From the NCBI GenBank assembly GCA_022925895.1, contig JAKSYS010000018.1:182069-246068 (forward strand): 64,000 bases of DNA. The letters run 5' to 3'. Source of the stretch: Fragilaria crotonensis (taxonomy: Eukaryota > Bacillariophyta > Fragilariophyceae > Fragilariales > Fragilariaceae). Position 1 is the first letter of the stretch. The number at the start of each line of letters is the position of its first letter. Below are positions 34,332 through 45,177 of this stretch, piece by piece. A model generated the notes under the pieces. It saw only the letters and a program-made list of their open reading frames with translations. It was not told the DNA's origin and searched no databases. The position numbers and the translations under genes are program-made.

Positions 34332-35849
34332 ATGCCTCCACAAGAAGCGATCATGGACGATGCAGAAGCCATTCAGATGCCCAGAGAATCAACGTCATCC
34401 GATGTAGAGAGAGCGGCTGTCACCAAACAACGCGCAGTCTTAGTTTGGAACGAAATTCACCTGTTGATGAGCATTGCTGTCCCCACTGTTGTAATCCAAC
34501 TCGGATCTACCATTCCTGCCGCAATGACGGCTTCTGCCATAGGTCGTCATCTAGGCTCTGTGCATCTAGACGGCGTGACGCTGGCAAACTTGACCGGAAA
34601 CCTCTTAACCCTTGCCCTGCTGTGGGGCCTCTACTCCGCAAGTGATACGCTAGGCCCACAAGCCTTTGGCGCTGGAAACTACAAGGAAGTCGGTCTCATT
34701 GCTATCAGAGGATTTGTGGGAAGCATGCTTATATTGATCCCCATCAATCTTATCCTCTTTTTCACCATGGAAGATTTACTCCTCATGTTTGGTGAAGCAA
34801 AGGAACCATCCCGCTTGGCAGCACAGTGGTATCGCGTCTACACTTTCACGCTTCCGTTCTGCGCGCTGTACTTGGCGATCTGGAAATTTCTCTCGTCGCA
34901 AGAGATTTTGATGCCTGTGGTCTTAGCCATGGTGATCTCCACCGGAGTAGTCTTGCCAGTCGCTCTCTATGTATTGGTCCCAACCTGGGGATTCATGGGA
35001 TCTGCAATTGCGATTCTGATTTTTCAAGTGTTTGAGCCGCTCTTTTTGCTTGCGTACTTGGCTTGGCGGAAGCCTTTTCACCCTGAAACGTGGCCAGGAA
35101 TTTCCCATTGGCGTGAAGCCCTAGCTTGGGAACCCTTTAAGATGTACATGCAACTCGGATTTGGAGGCATGATGGCAGGTGGCGAATGGGCCTGGTGGGA
35201 ATTCATCTCGTTGATCATCGGAACGCTGGGAGTTGTTCCCCTGAGTGCACATACCATTCCAACCCAGTTTTTGAATGTCGGATACTCGATACCCCTTGGT
35301 ATTGGAACTGCTCTTGCGATACGTCTAGGTTCCCTGTTGCCAGTCAATGTGCCTCGCGCCAAACAGCTGGTGTTGTGGTCTGTTGTGTCGACTGTCATCG
35401 TGTTTGCAATATTGAGTTTTTTGATGTACTTGTTGCGAGCTTCCATCTTTGCTCTCTTTACGACAGATCCCCTTGTCCTCGCAGAAGTGGACAAAATTTG
35501 GTGGAAAGTCATTGGATATTACTTTTCGCTCAGTGCATTCGGTGTCGTTACCGGGGTCGCCGTCGGCCTTGGCATGCAATGGACGTTGGGAATGGTGAAT
35601 CTAGGAATGTTGTGGTTCGTCGCTTTGCCAGGATTGTATGTGCAGGCCATTAGGTACGGAGGAGGACTGGACGCAGCGTGGAGTTGGATCTTCCCTCCCT
35701 ACGTGGCCATGAATGTCATCTTGATGTACCGATTCTGCGTTTCGAATTGGGATGCCATTAGTGAAGAAATTCGGGAACGAGAGGGCATGGACGGCAAAGC
35801 TGACGACAGGGTTGGACCAACAGAGCAAACACCTCTGATATTGCTGTAA
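34332..35849 (+). CDS. MATE-family multidrug/toxin extrusion transporter
   Basis: Intact 505-residue membrane protein with twelve hydrophobic segments, the usual MATE topology and length. It is a cation-coupled exporter of organic cations or metabolites. Recognisable elements: IAVPTVVIQLGSTIPAAMTA in helix 1, ALLWGLYSASDTLGPQAFGA (the conserved DTLxxQAxGA motif), WAWWEFISLIIGTLGVVPL, and the repeat of this pattern in the second half (YSIPLGIGTALAIRLGSLL). The N-terminal 40 residues are polar. Alternative start at the second Met (residue 8). Substrate unknown. Confidence 0.95.
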   Translation: MPPQEAIMDDAEAIQMPRESTSSDVERAAVTKQRAVLVWNEIHLLMSIAVPTVVIQLGSTIPAAMTASAIGRHLGSVHLDGVTLANLTGNLLTLALLWGLYSASDTLGPQAFGAGNYKEVGLIAIRGFVGSMLILIPINLILFFTMEDLLLMFGEAKEPSRLAAQWYRVYTFTLPFCALYLAIWKFLSSQEILMPVVLAMVISTGVVLPVALYVLVPTWGFMGSAIAILIFQVFEPLFLLAYLAWRKPFHPETWPGISHWREALAWEPFKMYMQLGFGGMMAGGEWAWWEFISLIIGTLGVVPLSAHTIPTQFLNVGYSIPLGIGTALAIRLGSLLPVNVPRAKQLVLWSVVSTVIVFAILSFLMYLLRASIFALFTTDPLVLAEVDKIWWKVIGYYFSLSAFGVVTGVAVGLGMQWTLGMVNLGMLWFVALPGLYVQAIRYGGGLDAAWSWIFPPYVAMNVILMYRFCVSNWDAISEEIREREGMDGKADDRVGPTEQTPLILL

Positions 35850-36390
35850 ATACTGCATGAGCCGAGCTGGAATTGAAAGAGTGCGAGTGCTGGCTACCGT
35901 TAAAGGTCTGGCATCGTGACGAGGTCAAGTTCTTCAAGGCCTGAAATCTAAGTCAATCATGGAGGTTATATAGTACACACTACGCGGTCTCCGCATGGAT
36001 TATGTCGGGGCAACACACCTATACTCTAGAGCGATGTCTCTACCCGTAGACATCGGATCCATGGAATAATTATGGATTGGGAATTGGGCATTGGCGTGTG
36101 GGCTGTGGAGTGTTTACTGGACTTCTACTGCAAGTAGCAATAGTACTCGCCGTCTTCTGAGTACTGTAGACTGTGACAGGATACACGATGTACATACAGT
36201 GGATTCTACTATCCCTACCGTCGTATATCGCCTATCGCCCTTCCGAAGCCATTTCACTGACCAGGCGGACAGACGGCCATATGTGCCTCATTTTCTCCCA
36301 CACATCCAAAACTTGGAATGTGTCATCAAATTTCGCAACGACGACAGTTGTTCATTAAGTTGCTCGGTCCCTGTCATTTACGTCTCTCTC
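35850..36390. other. Intergenic, no gene seen
   Basis: The frame of the next gene extends upstream through this stretch without coding character. A CTAGAG/GACATCGGATCC patch occurs near 36025-36060. No further feature. Confidence 0.4.
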
Positions 36391-37230
36391 ATGGACCTAG
36401 AGGATCTCTTCACGATTAAGGATTACAAGGTCGTTGGCATTGAACTTCCATGTTATGACCCCGTAACTCACGATCTGGAAGACAAGGAGGTGCAACAACA
36501 AGAACACGAGTCGCGGCTGCTTCGCATTGACATTTTCTGTTCGACGGCAGCTTCTACCGATTGGGACTTGACGGGACAGATTCTGTGGCCGGTCTCCATT
36601 CTCTTGTCTCATTTTGTGGTATCCCGACCAGGACAAGACATTGTGAGGGGCCACAATGTGGTGGAGCTGGGTGCTGGGTGCGGACTCGTGGGGATGGCCG
36701 CATCGTACTTTTGCCAACAAGCCGTGCTGACTGACGGAAATGAGATTGTGATGGATCTCTTGAGTAAAAATGCAGAGTCGAGGGATAACGTGAGCGCTGC
36801 AGCGTTCACATGGGGCACTCGAAGCGAGTTGCTTGCCATTATCGAGACTGTGGGGTGCGTCGATGTTGTGGTGGCAGCAGATGTCGTCCAATGGCCCACT
36901 GTTGTGGAACCTTTGTTGCACTCAGTCAAGGCGCTGCTTTGGAACTCTCGTAGTGAAAGACCGTGTCTACTCTTGGGTATCGTGAATCGAGCAGAGAATA
37001 TCTACGGACTCTTCTTTCGAATCGCTAAGGAGTTGGGCTTTGCGTGTGAGAAAGTACGGCCTGAAACGTTTCTGAAGGACGGATTGGTACCGAAATCATG
37101 CCTCGAATTTGGTGGGAGGGAGACAGAGATCTTTATTGTGGAACTGGTCGATCGATCAGTCCAGCCGAAAATGCTATGTGATGGTGAAGATTTGGTTGAT
37201 CAAGAGAATTGGCTGCAGAGCAACGTGTGA
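36391..37230 (+). CDS. METTL21/FAM86-like protein methyltransferase
   Basis: Predicted SAM-dependent lysine methyltransferase (Methyltransf_16 group), 279 residues from ATG 36391. That start is preferred to the longer frame because the upstream part lacks coding character. SAM-binding motif I is VVELGAGCGLVGM; motif II-like AVLTDGNEIVMDLL follows. The post-I region DVVVAADVVQW matches the D-x-x-Y-type catalytic stretch of the family. A WDLTGQILWPVSILLSHFVV block before motif I matches the family's conserved TG-xx-WP element. Protein target unknown. Intact. Confidence 0.87.
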   Translation: MDLEDLFTIKDYKVVGIELPCYDPVTHDLEDKEVQQQEHESRLLRIDIFCSTAASTDWDLTGQILWPVSILLSHFVVSRPGQDIVRGHNVVELGAGCGLVGMAASYFCQQAVLTDGNEIVMDLLSKNAESRDNVSAAAFTWGTRSELLAIIETVGCVDVVVAADVVQWPTVVEPLLHSVKALLWNSRSERPCLLLGIVNRAENIYGLFFRIAKELGFACEKVRPETFLKDGLVPKSCLEFGGRETEIFIVELVDRSVQPKMLCDGEDLVDQENWLQSNV

Positions 37231-37628
37231 AGTTCCGTTGTCAAGAAATGGAAATTGTTAAACAGAGAGGTTTCTCCATGGTCCAATGGCATGATCGCCG
37301 GCAGGGTTGATTAACGACGGTGCCTTAGTGGAGAGGATCATTGCATCTCCTTTGTGATTTGTACTACGTTTGTGCGATTCATGGAAAAAAGGCAGCCAAC
37401 TCAATTGTCTCAACCAAACATGGGCATGCATCCAGCCGGCGAGAAGGACAAAATGCCAACATAGATAATCTGAGTTTGGATCAGGACTGAAGGCCTCATG
37501 CAATAACAAAGCAACAGCATCCTACGTACGAATGGAAACCTAGAAAAATAGTGTTTCCTAAAGGTCGTTAAACTGTGTTGCTAAAAGCTTGAAAAACAGC
37601 TCATGCAATGAACCTAGAAAACAAGTGT
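37231..37628. other. Intergenic between convergent genes
   Basis: 3' flanks of the methyltransferase and ClpS genes. No supported ORF. Confidence 0.4.
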
Positions 37629-38176
37629 TTACACATTTCCTCCTCCCCAGTGACCTCCGTCAAAGTCCTCATCTGGAGTAATACTAACGGTCAAACCCTG
37701 TCGTTGGAGTCCCATACAGAATTGCATAGCTTGTTTCTTCCACGTCTTTGTGATGATGGCCTTTCCTCTCCCGTGCGTTTCGACGCAAATTTCAAAGGCT
37801 GCCTTGCGGTCCAGCGTTCCAATGACCTTGGTGAGAGACCGCACAACGTATTGAAAGGTGTGAACTTCGTCGTTGTGCAAGAGCACGCGGTACTGTTCTT
37901 CCTTCTTTCATCTTGCTTTTCTTCCGTCTTTTCCTTAATGAGGGTTTGGAGGCCTTTTTGGAGGAACGCTCTTTTTCCTTGTCGGACATGTAGAGGCGGG
38001 TGTTGAAGGATCTGTCAGATGGAGATGCCAAAGGTGTGAATGGTTTGGTGTGGACTGACGACGCCGAGGACGCCGTTCTGGATGATACATGGGGTGACAA
38101 CACCACCGGCGGAGAAAATGCACATGAGGTACTGATCAGTGTGGAGGCGAGGAGTAGAAAAGCGGAAAGTCTTCAT
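37629..38176 (-). CDS. Plastid-targeted ClpS adaptor (frameshifted)
   Basis: N-degron adaptor that feeds substrates to the ClpC/P protease. The ClpS core is clear at the C-terminus: YRVLLHNDEVHTFQYVV, RKAAFEICVETHGRG and KKQAMQFCMGLQRQGL. The N-terminus, from ATG 38176, becomes a good signal peptide (FLLLASTLISTSCAFSPP) if one base is removed from AAA 38166-38168. The SCAF-SPP junction fits the diatom plastid motif with Phe at +1. A further shift near 37890-37910 joins the Lys-rich linker to the ClpS core. The core itself is unbroken. Confidence 0.85.
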
Positions 38177-38692
38177 TGTTCTACTTGTGAATATAAATGA
38201 GAGAGAGAGTTCGGAGCTGTTCAAGATTGAGGCGAAGGCGATGAAACGACTAATGGAGGTGAAAGATAAGCACAGACGTGCTCGCCCTGAGAGCAGTTGA
38301 CGACCGGCACGGCAACTTGCGTCAACGTGTGTGATCGTACTTGTCATGTCGTACTCGCATGATTCGATCGTTCCACGTGTTCCTCGAGATTGTCGATGGT
38401 CGATTTATCGATCGTCCCAACTTCCCTCCGACCTCAAGTATGTGTGTCTGTGTTCTTTCGAAGAAATGTTTGGTTCTCATTCCTTTATGCGTTTGGTACT
38501 GTACTCTCGTTTGCGGTAGCAACAAAGATCCGCGTTACAGTTCATATTTCAAACAGCGTCTACGTGAGAAAGAATCGATAGAACGACATCCACACCGCTG
38601 CCACCTTCACCATATTAACAAATAAGACGTTGGCATTCGAGCACACTTTGGCAAGCCTGTAGTTCTGCAGACGAGAGCATTAGAATCATTCC
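38177..38692. other. Divergent intergenic region
   Basis: Short ORFs only. No RNA or long repeat recognised. Lies between divergent ClpS and TMEM222 genes. Confidence 0.4.
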
Positions 38693-39202
38693 ATGAAAAT
38701 GACAGAGAGGAACGAAGACCTTGCCTTCACGCTCCTCTGGTCGCCCCTGCCTCCCATCACTTGGGTCCTCCCATTCATTGGCCACACGGGCATTGCTGAT
38801 TCCAGAGGCATCTCATCCGACTTTCAAGGACCTTATTCAGTTGGAGATCAGGGTCGCATGGCCTTTGGACCTCCCACGAGAGCACTCAAGCTGAAAATAA
38901 GTGACGACACGACAACGTCATTGGTGGACGCCGAACGATGGGATGAAGCCATTCAAGAGGCGAATCAAATTTATCGCGGACGCATGCACAACATTTGTTG
39001 CGACAATTGTCACAGCCACGTTTGCTGCGCCCTGAATCGAATGCCCATCAAGGCGTATCATATTGACAAGTGGGACATGGTCAAATTGTGCTTTCTCATG
39101 TTCTTTCGCGCAAGATTCTTGTCCACGTCTGCCATCTTGGTGCAGTTCGGGCCCTTTGCAGTCCTTGTTCTCATACTTGTATTGACTGTTTCTTTCACAT
39201 GA
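38693..39202 (+). CDS. TMEM222/RTE1 family membrane protein
   Basis: Intact 169-residue protein of the TMEM222 / REVERSION-TO-ETHYLENE-SENSITIVITY1 family. In plants RTE1 acts at the Golgi/ER with the ethylene receptor ETR1; the general role is unknown. Conserved blocks: LLWSPLPPITWVLPFIGHTG, GISSDFQGPYSV, MAFGPPTRALKL, the invariant MHNICCDNCHSHVCCALN, and a C-terminal pair of hydrophobic segments with FGPFAVLVLILVLTVSF. No ethylene-receptor inference can be made for an alga. ATG at 38693 or 38699. Confidence 0.93.
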   Translation: MKMTERNEDLAFTLLWSPLPPITWVLPFIGHTGIADSRGISSDFQGPYSVGDQGRMAFGPPTRALKLKISDDTTTSLVDAERWDEAIQEANQIYRGRMHNICCDNCHSHVCCALNRMPIKAYHIDKWDMVKLCFLMFFRARFLSTSAILVQFGPFAVLVLILVLTVSFT

Positions 39203-39644
39203 ACATGTCCGTGAAACAAACATGACGAGTGTAAACTGGTAGATTATTGTTATTGAGAGCGACACCTAGGTCGCGATTATGCCCCGTTCAATCAGTTCTC
39301 CTTCATCGCCGACTACCTCCTACCATGGAACTGCCTTGCCATCAACGACTCGGAAGTCCTCCAAGTAGATCAGCAAGCCAAGAATCCTTGTCGGTTTTGT
39401 AGCATCTAGATTAGGACCTGGCACTGCAGCGGACATGCAGGAACGTCTGTTGATGTGAAGTAGCGTGGACTAAAACGTATTTGATGTCGTCTGAGAGCTG
39501 CATGCTCGGACGCATTAACAAATAGTAAAACCAGTGGTCCTGCAAATGAATCACCGACGCAAGATCAATTGTTATAGAGCCAAACAAATCGCTTTGCACC
39601 TGTACATTTCAAACCGATTCAACGACACACTGCTTCATAATTGT
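39203..39644. other. Intergenic, no gene seen
   Basis: 3' flanks of the TMEM222 and FKBP genes. Nothing recognised. Confidence 0.4.
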
Positions 39645-40755
39645 TTACAAAGGCTTCCCGTCGGCTCCAATAAGCCCTGAGCCAGATCCTCTGGGAGCCG
39701 CCTTGCTCTTATCCAACTTCTTTCCGTCCGCTCCCAGCAACGACGGCGTCCTCCCACACCCCGCTGAGCACCTCCAAAAGCTGAATCTTAAAAACAGTGT
39801 GGATCCTCCCGGTATACGTCCATCAGGAGTCCTCTTCTCCGTACGCCTGTTCCGGCGGTATGCCCACCATGGCCGTCTCACCCTCCGCATTTTGAGCAAT
39901 CCGTCGCGCCATCCGGGAATCACTTGCGCCAGGGGAATGTGACGGGTTCCGAATCGGCGGTCGAGTCAAAGACTGTACCGTCGGGGAGGGATCCGTGATA
40001 GTGAACTCGAACGGTGCTCGATCGGGTAGGGCGCTGTCCATCTTCGTTCGGTTCCAAGACATGAACGTAGACGCCATTGTCAAGCTTTTGAACTCCCTCG
40101 GTTTCTTCCATTTGTCGGAGCATCAATCGACCTTCCTCTTCTAATCTCTTGCGAATGTTATCACTGTTTGGGGGGAAGGGGAAGTCAGATAAACACGAAG
40201 TTGAGTCCGATCAGATCAAGACAAGCTGCGTGTTGTTGTACAGACAAGAATCTACCAGGTGCACGCCAGCGCTCAAAATAACAAGAACCGCATCCACATC
40301 CACATCTTATCATGATTGCACTTTTTCACTTACGCTCGTTCCGAAATGAGATTACTCAAATCTTTTCCTCTCGATGCCAACAGCGCTTTCTGCCCGTCTT
40401 CCGTCAGACGGCCAATCACAGTATCCAACAACCCCTTGGCAACTTGAGCCAATTCATCGCCATCTTCCACAAGCGGTCGGATATCACCCAATTGTCTTGC
40501 CAAATTGACTCCCAATGTGTACATGAGTTCTTCATGCGATCCCGGTTCGACTGGAGGTTTTTGAATGTTGGAAATTCGTGGTGCATCCGCAAGAGGCGGC
40601 TGTTCGTTTTGTTGTTGTTCCGAATACAATTGAGTTGTCGTTGCCATGTGTCGTTGAACAACGACAGCAGGAATCACAAAGGAGTCCACACCGCATGTCA
40701 TCCAGTGAGACAACAATGCAGTAGGAAACATGAGGCGAACAAGGAGGAGCTTCAT
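39645..40755 (-). CDS. Plastid-type FKBP peptidyl-prolyl isomerase with FKBP_N domain
   Basis: Prolyl isomerase of the FkpA/Mip type. It starts MKLLLVRLMFPTALL with a signal peptide ending at VDSF-VIP, a plausible plastid motif. An FKBP_N dimerisation helix region follows (LGVNLARQLGDIRPLVED, ERADNIRKRLEEE). The GT-AG intron at 40164-40333 (170 bp) lies within it. The FKBP fold shows VRVHYHGSLPDGTVFDST, EPVTFPL, VIPGWRDGLLKM, ETAMVGIPPEQAYGEED and IPGGSTLF. Two one-base losses, in CCCC near 39936 and near 39885, split the fold into three frames. The C-terminal extension is Gly/Lys-rich. Confidence 0.85.
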
Positions 40756-41105
40756 GGTGCTTTGTTTTTGTCTCGACTTCTTGTCTTGCTGGGAGAGTTC
40801 TCGTCAAGCGAAGGTATCAACGTATGTACCGTTTCTATATCCGCACTCTCCACTCTAGCGAGTCGGATGGATTTGTGATTTGAGAATCATGTGAAGATTG
40901 ATGATGGTCAACGATTTGGTGTGTGATCCTACCGTCATCAGTCATCAGTCGTCAGATGTCACGTCTCACCTGGTGCCGACGGTGGACAGACCCACATGTA
41001 TTGCCACCGCACTGGACCACCCGTGTTGTGATGTGTATCTCTGTTGAAAATTCGATGATGGCGTTTCACACAAAAATCGGAGTACATTCGACACTTTACG
41101 CAACC
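40756..41105. other. Divergent intergenic region
   Basis: Between divergent FKBP and EngB genes. The plus frame is open without coding character. No other feature. Confidence 0.4.
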
Positions 41106-42593
41106 ATGACATCCTTGATGTTACCGCGATGGTGGTGTTTCTTCACAATCGTTCTGTTACTTCTGAATGATAGCCATGCATTCTTGCATTTACCAGTTTC
41201 AGTAGGAAGATTATCATATGGTGTGCCCCTGCGGCAAGCCCGACCATTGTCTGCAGCTGCTGCAGAGGGAGGCAAGAAGACGAAGAAAAAGACTGGACCC
41301 ACATTTGGGGGGAAAATCAAAAAGACGAAAAGGGACGATGACAAGCGATTACGAACGGGTCACGAACAGCAGCTGACCAAGGCATCGCAACGTGCAAATG
41401 TTGTACTGCCCAGTCACAAATCCAACGCTCCGCCATGGCAAGTCTTGAGCAGCAAGGAGGCCAAGAAAAATGTCGAGGTGGAATCTAGACGAAGAGAATT
41501 GGCAAAACAGGGAGTTGTCATGGAACAAGACGAAGAAGCCGAAGGTGCCACCAAAATGCTATCGAAAACACTTTTGAGTGATGCCGACCGACAATTGGTC
41601 AATTGGAAACGCTTCAATCCATCAAACGTTCCGACTGGATTAACTTTTATTGGTGCCTACTTGGAACGGCGTTTACCTCCTCGGATCGGAGTACCGGAAA
41701 TTGCCTTTTTGGGTCGGTCCAATGTTGGAAAATCATCTCTCCTCAACAGGTTGGCCTCGTCTGCCTTGGGAGGCTCGGACGGAGCACGCGTTGGAAAACA
41801 CCCGGTGCAACTGCATCCGTCAACCTTTATGCCATGATGGGAAGGAGCAGCAGCACCAGCAAGCGCAGCACCGCAAAGGCCATTCTAGGATTAGTGGATT
41901 TGCCAGGATTTGGGTATGCCAAACTGAGTAAGGTGCAGGAATCGGTACAGCTGGCGGCAGAACGATATTTAGAAGTCGCGAGGAGTTGGCCCTGGGATTC
42001 TGTTGGTGGACGCACGACGAGTCCCCAGCGATGATGATCGGGCTGTACTGGCGGCACTTTATGATTTGGGCCTCCCTCTTGTGGTAGTAGCGACGAAGAT
42101 TGACAAGTTGGCAAAGAATGAACTGGAAGTATCTAAACAGGCAATTTGCGATCGACTAGGTCTACCCGATGGCCAGCCGCTTTGCGTGAGTAGTGTTACT
42201 GGAGAAGGAACCAAGGACTTGTGGAAAATCATCATGGAAGCATGCGAAATTAAGGTTGACGAGATCAAGGACAAGCTTCAGCGATCTGGAGAGCAGGACA
42301 ATGACGACGATGATGGGGCGATTGAGTACGATGAGCTTGGCAACGCTATGCTCCCAGACGACGACGGCGAAGATCTCGTCTACGATCAAGGATATGACTG
42401 GATCCAAGATTCGGCAGTCATGTACGCCTATGGTGCAGGCGAAATCAATGGGGAAGACGACATCGAAGCAGATTTCGATGACGAGGACACCAACGATGAC
42501 TTGAACCTAAGCATTCAACAGGCGGAACAAAAAGTCAGCTTCAAATCGTTGAAGAAAATGGCTCGTAAAATGGAAGAACGAGGCGAGGTATAA
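41106..42593 (+). CDS. Plastid EngB/YihA-type GTPase (two frameshifts)
   Basis: TRAFAC GTPase of the EngB family, which assists large ribosomal subunit assembly. From ATG 41106 the N-terminus is a signal peptide (WCFFTIVLLLLNDSHAF-LHL) with the plastid A-F motif, then a Lys-rich spacer. G1 is FLGRSNVGKSSLLNRL; the GKTPGAT switch I element is present once a base is restored in AAAA 41795-41798. G3 is LVDLPGFGYAK, G4 VVVATKIDKL and G5 CVSSVTGEG. A second shift near 41980 joins the G3 region to GILLVDARR. A long acidic C-terminal tail (Asp/Glu-rich) is additional to bacterial EngB. Confidence 0.9.
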
Positions 42594-43522
42594 TCACCTT
42601 ACGGCACTGGCGAATCGTAGCCAAGCAAATAGTCGAAGAATGGGAGAACACGGCTAGGTGATTCAGGGGTATCTATCCTACGAGTAATACATTCGAATGC
42701 CTTAGGCGATCGTAGTGAGCTGTCGGCCCGCGAGGCGGTTTGATGAATGCAGTCGGTGAAGATATGGCACGGCGTAGACCCGAGCAAGGCAATGACAAAT
42801 GAGGTTCGTGCTAATTAGCTCCAATACCTTCAATTAACGTTGTCAACTATCATCTTTCAACCAATTCTTTTGAGTGGGAAGTATTTGAACCACAGTATAT
42901 ATATGAATGTGCCCATTGCCAACCTCTGTACCGTAAAAAGCTGTACCAGTACTCAGTAGCTTTCTTCAGGACTGTAGTACACACCTGGTAGTGCGGTACA
43001 AATACTAGAGTACTGCGATAGTGAAGGAATGTGATGCACAGTAGTACAGTATGTCATACTGTACTCGGAGTACAAGGTAAGCTTTATGCGTGCTATATGC
43101 ATACATACGACGATACGACGTTGCTCCCTTCGCACTTCAGAGTTCAGAGTCCATTTACGTACAGTACGTACAGTCTACACTTTACAGTCTACAGTTTGTG
43201 ACCATATATTCGTTCGTTGAGGCATTTCAACGCAAAAAGCCCCTATCGCCAGATTTGGATGTGGAGATGTCAGGCGTTTCCAACGAGGCAGCCTTGACGA
43301 CGAGCATTTGCATCTCCCGAAACCCAAAACTGGCATAGTGCATATCGTTATATGACATAGAGGCTTCAGGTGTCAGCAGAACACCCTGTTCCTATACTTC
43401 CTCCTCATACAATACATATTGGGAAATCGAAAAAGAACTTTTCCCAAGAAACGAAACCACCTCAGATAAAACTGCTCGTTTCATTCCTTGCCATCCCCTC
43501 AAGATTCATTCCTCTGTCAATA
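42594..43522. other. Intergenic, GTAC-rich, no gene seen
   Basis: GTAC and AGTACT motifs are dense from 42930 to 43085 and near 43160 (ACGTACAGTACGTACAGTC). No convincing ORF. Confidence 0.4.
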
Positions 43523-44318
43523 ATGTGGCGCAAAAACGTTGGTGGAGTTAGCAGCTTGCGTCCCAATCGCTCAAGCAAGGCGTACAACGAAACGTTGGAA
43601 CATGTTTATCAGACAGCCATTTTCAATTTGGATGAAAAGCAAACAAAGGGCGCACAAGCCTTGGTGGAGATGGTTCCTTGGGTGCCAATCGCTTAAGCAA
43701 GGAGTACAACGAAACGTTGGAACACGTTTATCAAACAGCCGTTTTCAATGTGGATAAAGAGCCAACAAAGGGCGCAAAAACCTTGATGGCGATAGTTCCT
43801 GGGTGCCGATCACTCGAGCAAGGAGTACAACGAAACGTTGGAACACGTTTTACACACAGCCGTCTTCAATGTGGATAAAAGCATGCAGTGGAGCGCCAAA
43901 ACCTTGGTGGAGATAATTCCATGGGGCCGATGACTCAAGCAAGGAGTACAACGAAACGTTGGAACACGTTTTACAAACAGCCGTTTTCAATGAAAAGCAC
44001 ACGAAGCGAAACCGCCGTCGAAGATTCCGCATCCCTAATTTGCTGTCGTTGTGCTTCAAATCGGCAAAGGACGATGTCATTGACGATGACTTTCGTGTTC
44101 CACCATCGAGGAGAAATCACGAAAGCGAGACAGACGCGACGGTGACTGTCGATTTTGCCGACAATGATACCGTATTCTTGATGAACGACGGCGGACTCGG
44201 ACATGGAAGTCACTATCGTCCTCGAAGTGGCATGACGACTAGCACTGCGGTATTTCACGCGGTGCAGTCCGTCAACGGCAGCGCGGTCGCTTCCAAGTCG
44301 AATTCGTACACGATATGA
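43523..44318 (+). CDS. Unknown protein with 41-codon tandem repeats
   Basis: Starts MWRKNVGGVSSL and enters a four-copy DNA tandem repeat whose protein core is SKEYNETLEHVYQTAVFNVD. It then continues into a unique basic and acidic C-terminus (KRNRRRRFRIPNLLSLCF; FADNDTVFLMNDGGLGHG). Repeat spacing is 122, 121 and 121 bp, one or two bases short of 123. Each unit therefore lies in a different frame and the first reads to a stop. The core residues are conserved in all four copies, which suggests coding selection and missing bases rather than decay. No family recognised. Confidence 0.45.
43570..44000 (+). repeat. Four-copy ~121-bp tandem repeat
   Basis: Copies are anchored by GTACAACGAAACGTTGGAAC at 43582, 43704, 43825 and 43946. 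Each contains the AGCAAGGAGTACAACGAAACG block and an AC(A)AAGGGCGCA-like spacer in the first two units. The third and fourth units diverge in the spacer. Confidence 0.93.
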
Positions 44319-44379
44319 GCCGCACATATTGACTTGACACTATATGGACTGTGGTAACACTGTAAATGCATAACGCTTT

Positions 44380-45177
44380 CTAAATGCTAAATTTTCTCTT
44401 TTTCACAACTTGTTCTCCGGTCGATTTTTCCAACACTTCAATCACATCAGATTCACCAATCACCGCAGAATTTGTTGGCAGCTGTTGTTGCAGAAGCTCG
44501 TCCTGCGCCGTCTGCAATTTTGCCATGATACGATCTCTTCTCTCGTCAGCTGAGAGTCCGGCATCACCAATTCGTTTCGTAAGCGCCTGATGAATTGTCG
44601 CCACCATCACATCGGAATGATCGGGTTCGTTTCGGCGTCTGCCCCAAGTATTGCCACCCTTCTCAGAATTCCTCATTTGAATCTCATGCTTGATAGTGTC
44701 CACAGTGGTTCGTACAAACTCTTCTTCCGTCAAACTTCTGAGCAACGCTTGAGTATCCTGCAATGTCTCCTCTTTCTCTTTGATTTCGTTTTCCAACCGT
44801 TGACTATATTTACGAAGCCCAACAATCTGATACGCCAAAAGTGTTCCAATAAAGGCGATGGTGATGTTCATGAATTCTCTCTTGTTTTGGCCAATGAACG
44901 ATGCAACTTTTTCATAAACCGGCCTGGATGCTTCCGCGCACGCTGCAGGTGATTCTGTACCAAATCTTCCAGCTCATGATGGAGCTGTGTGGCTCTGTCA
45001 ACCTTTTCTTGGAAAATGTTTGGAGATACGGCCTTTGTCGCCTTGTTTTCAGAAGCTGCTAATGATGACGATGTGGTGGTAGTGGTGGTGGTGGGCGGAC
45101 TGAAGGCGACGTTGTGCGATCCGCACGACAGGGAATCGACATGACAACGATTGTGCTCCTCGTCGAATAGTGATCAT
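44380..45177 (-). CDS. Coiled-coil single-pass membrane protein, unknown
   Basis: The C-terminal part (44380-44871) is a clear coding frame. A membrane segment (MNITIAFIGTLLAYQIVGL) is followed by a coiled coil (RKYSQRLENEIKEKEETLQ) and a Glu/Gln-rich tail ending VVKKRKFSI. Upstream, VYEKVASFIGQNKREF precedes it in frame. A helical piece (FQEKVDRATQLHHELEDLV) lies one frame away, so a base is probably missing near 44925. Further up is AFSPPTTTTTTTSSS, a Thr run after an A-F motif. The start could be ATG 45177 with another shift. No named family; an organelle membrane is guessed. Confidence 0.5.
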
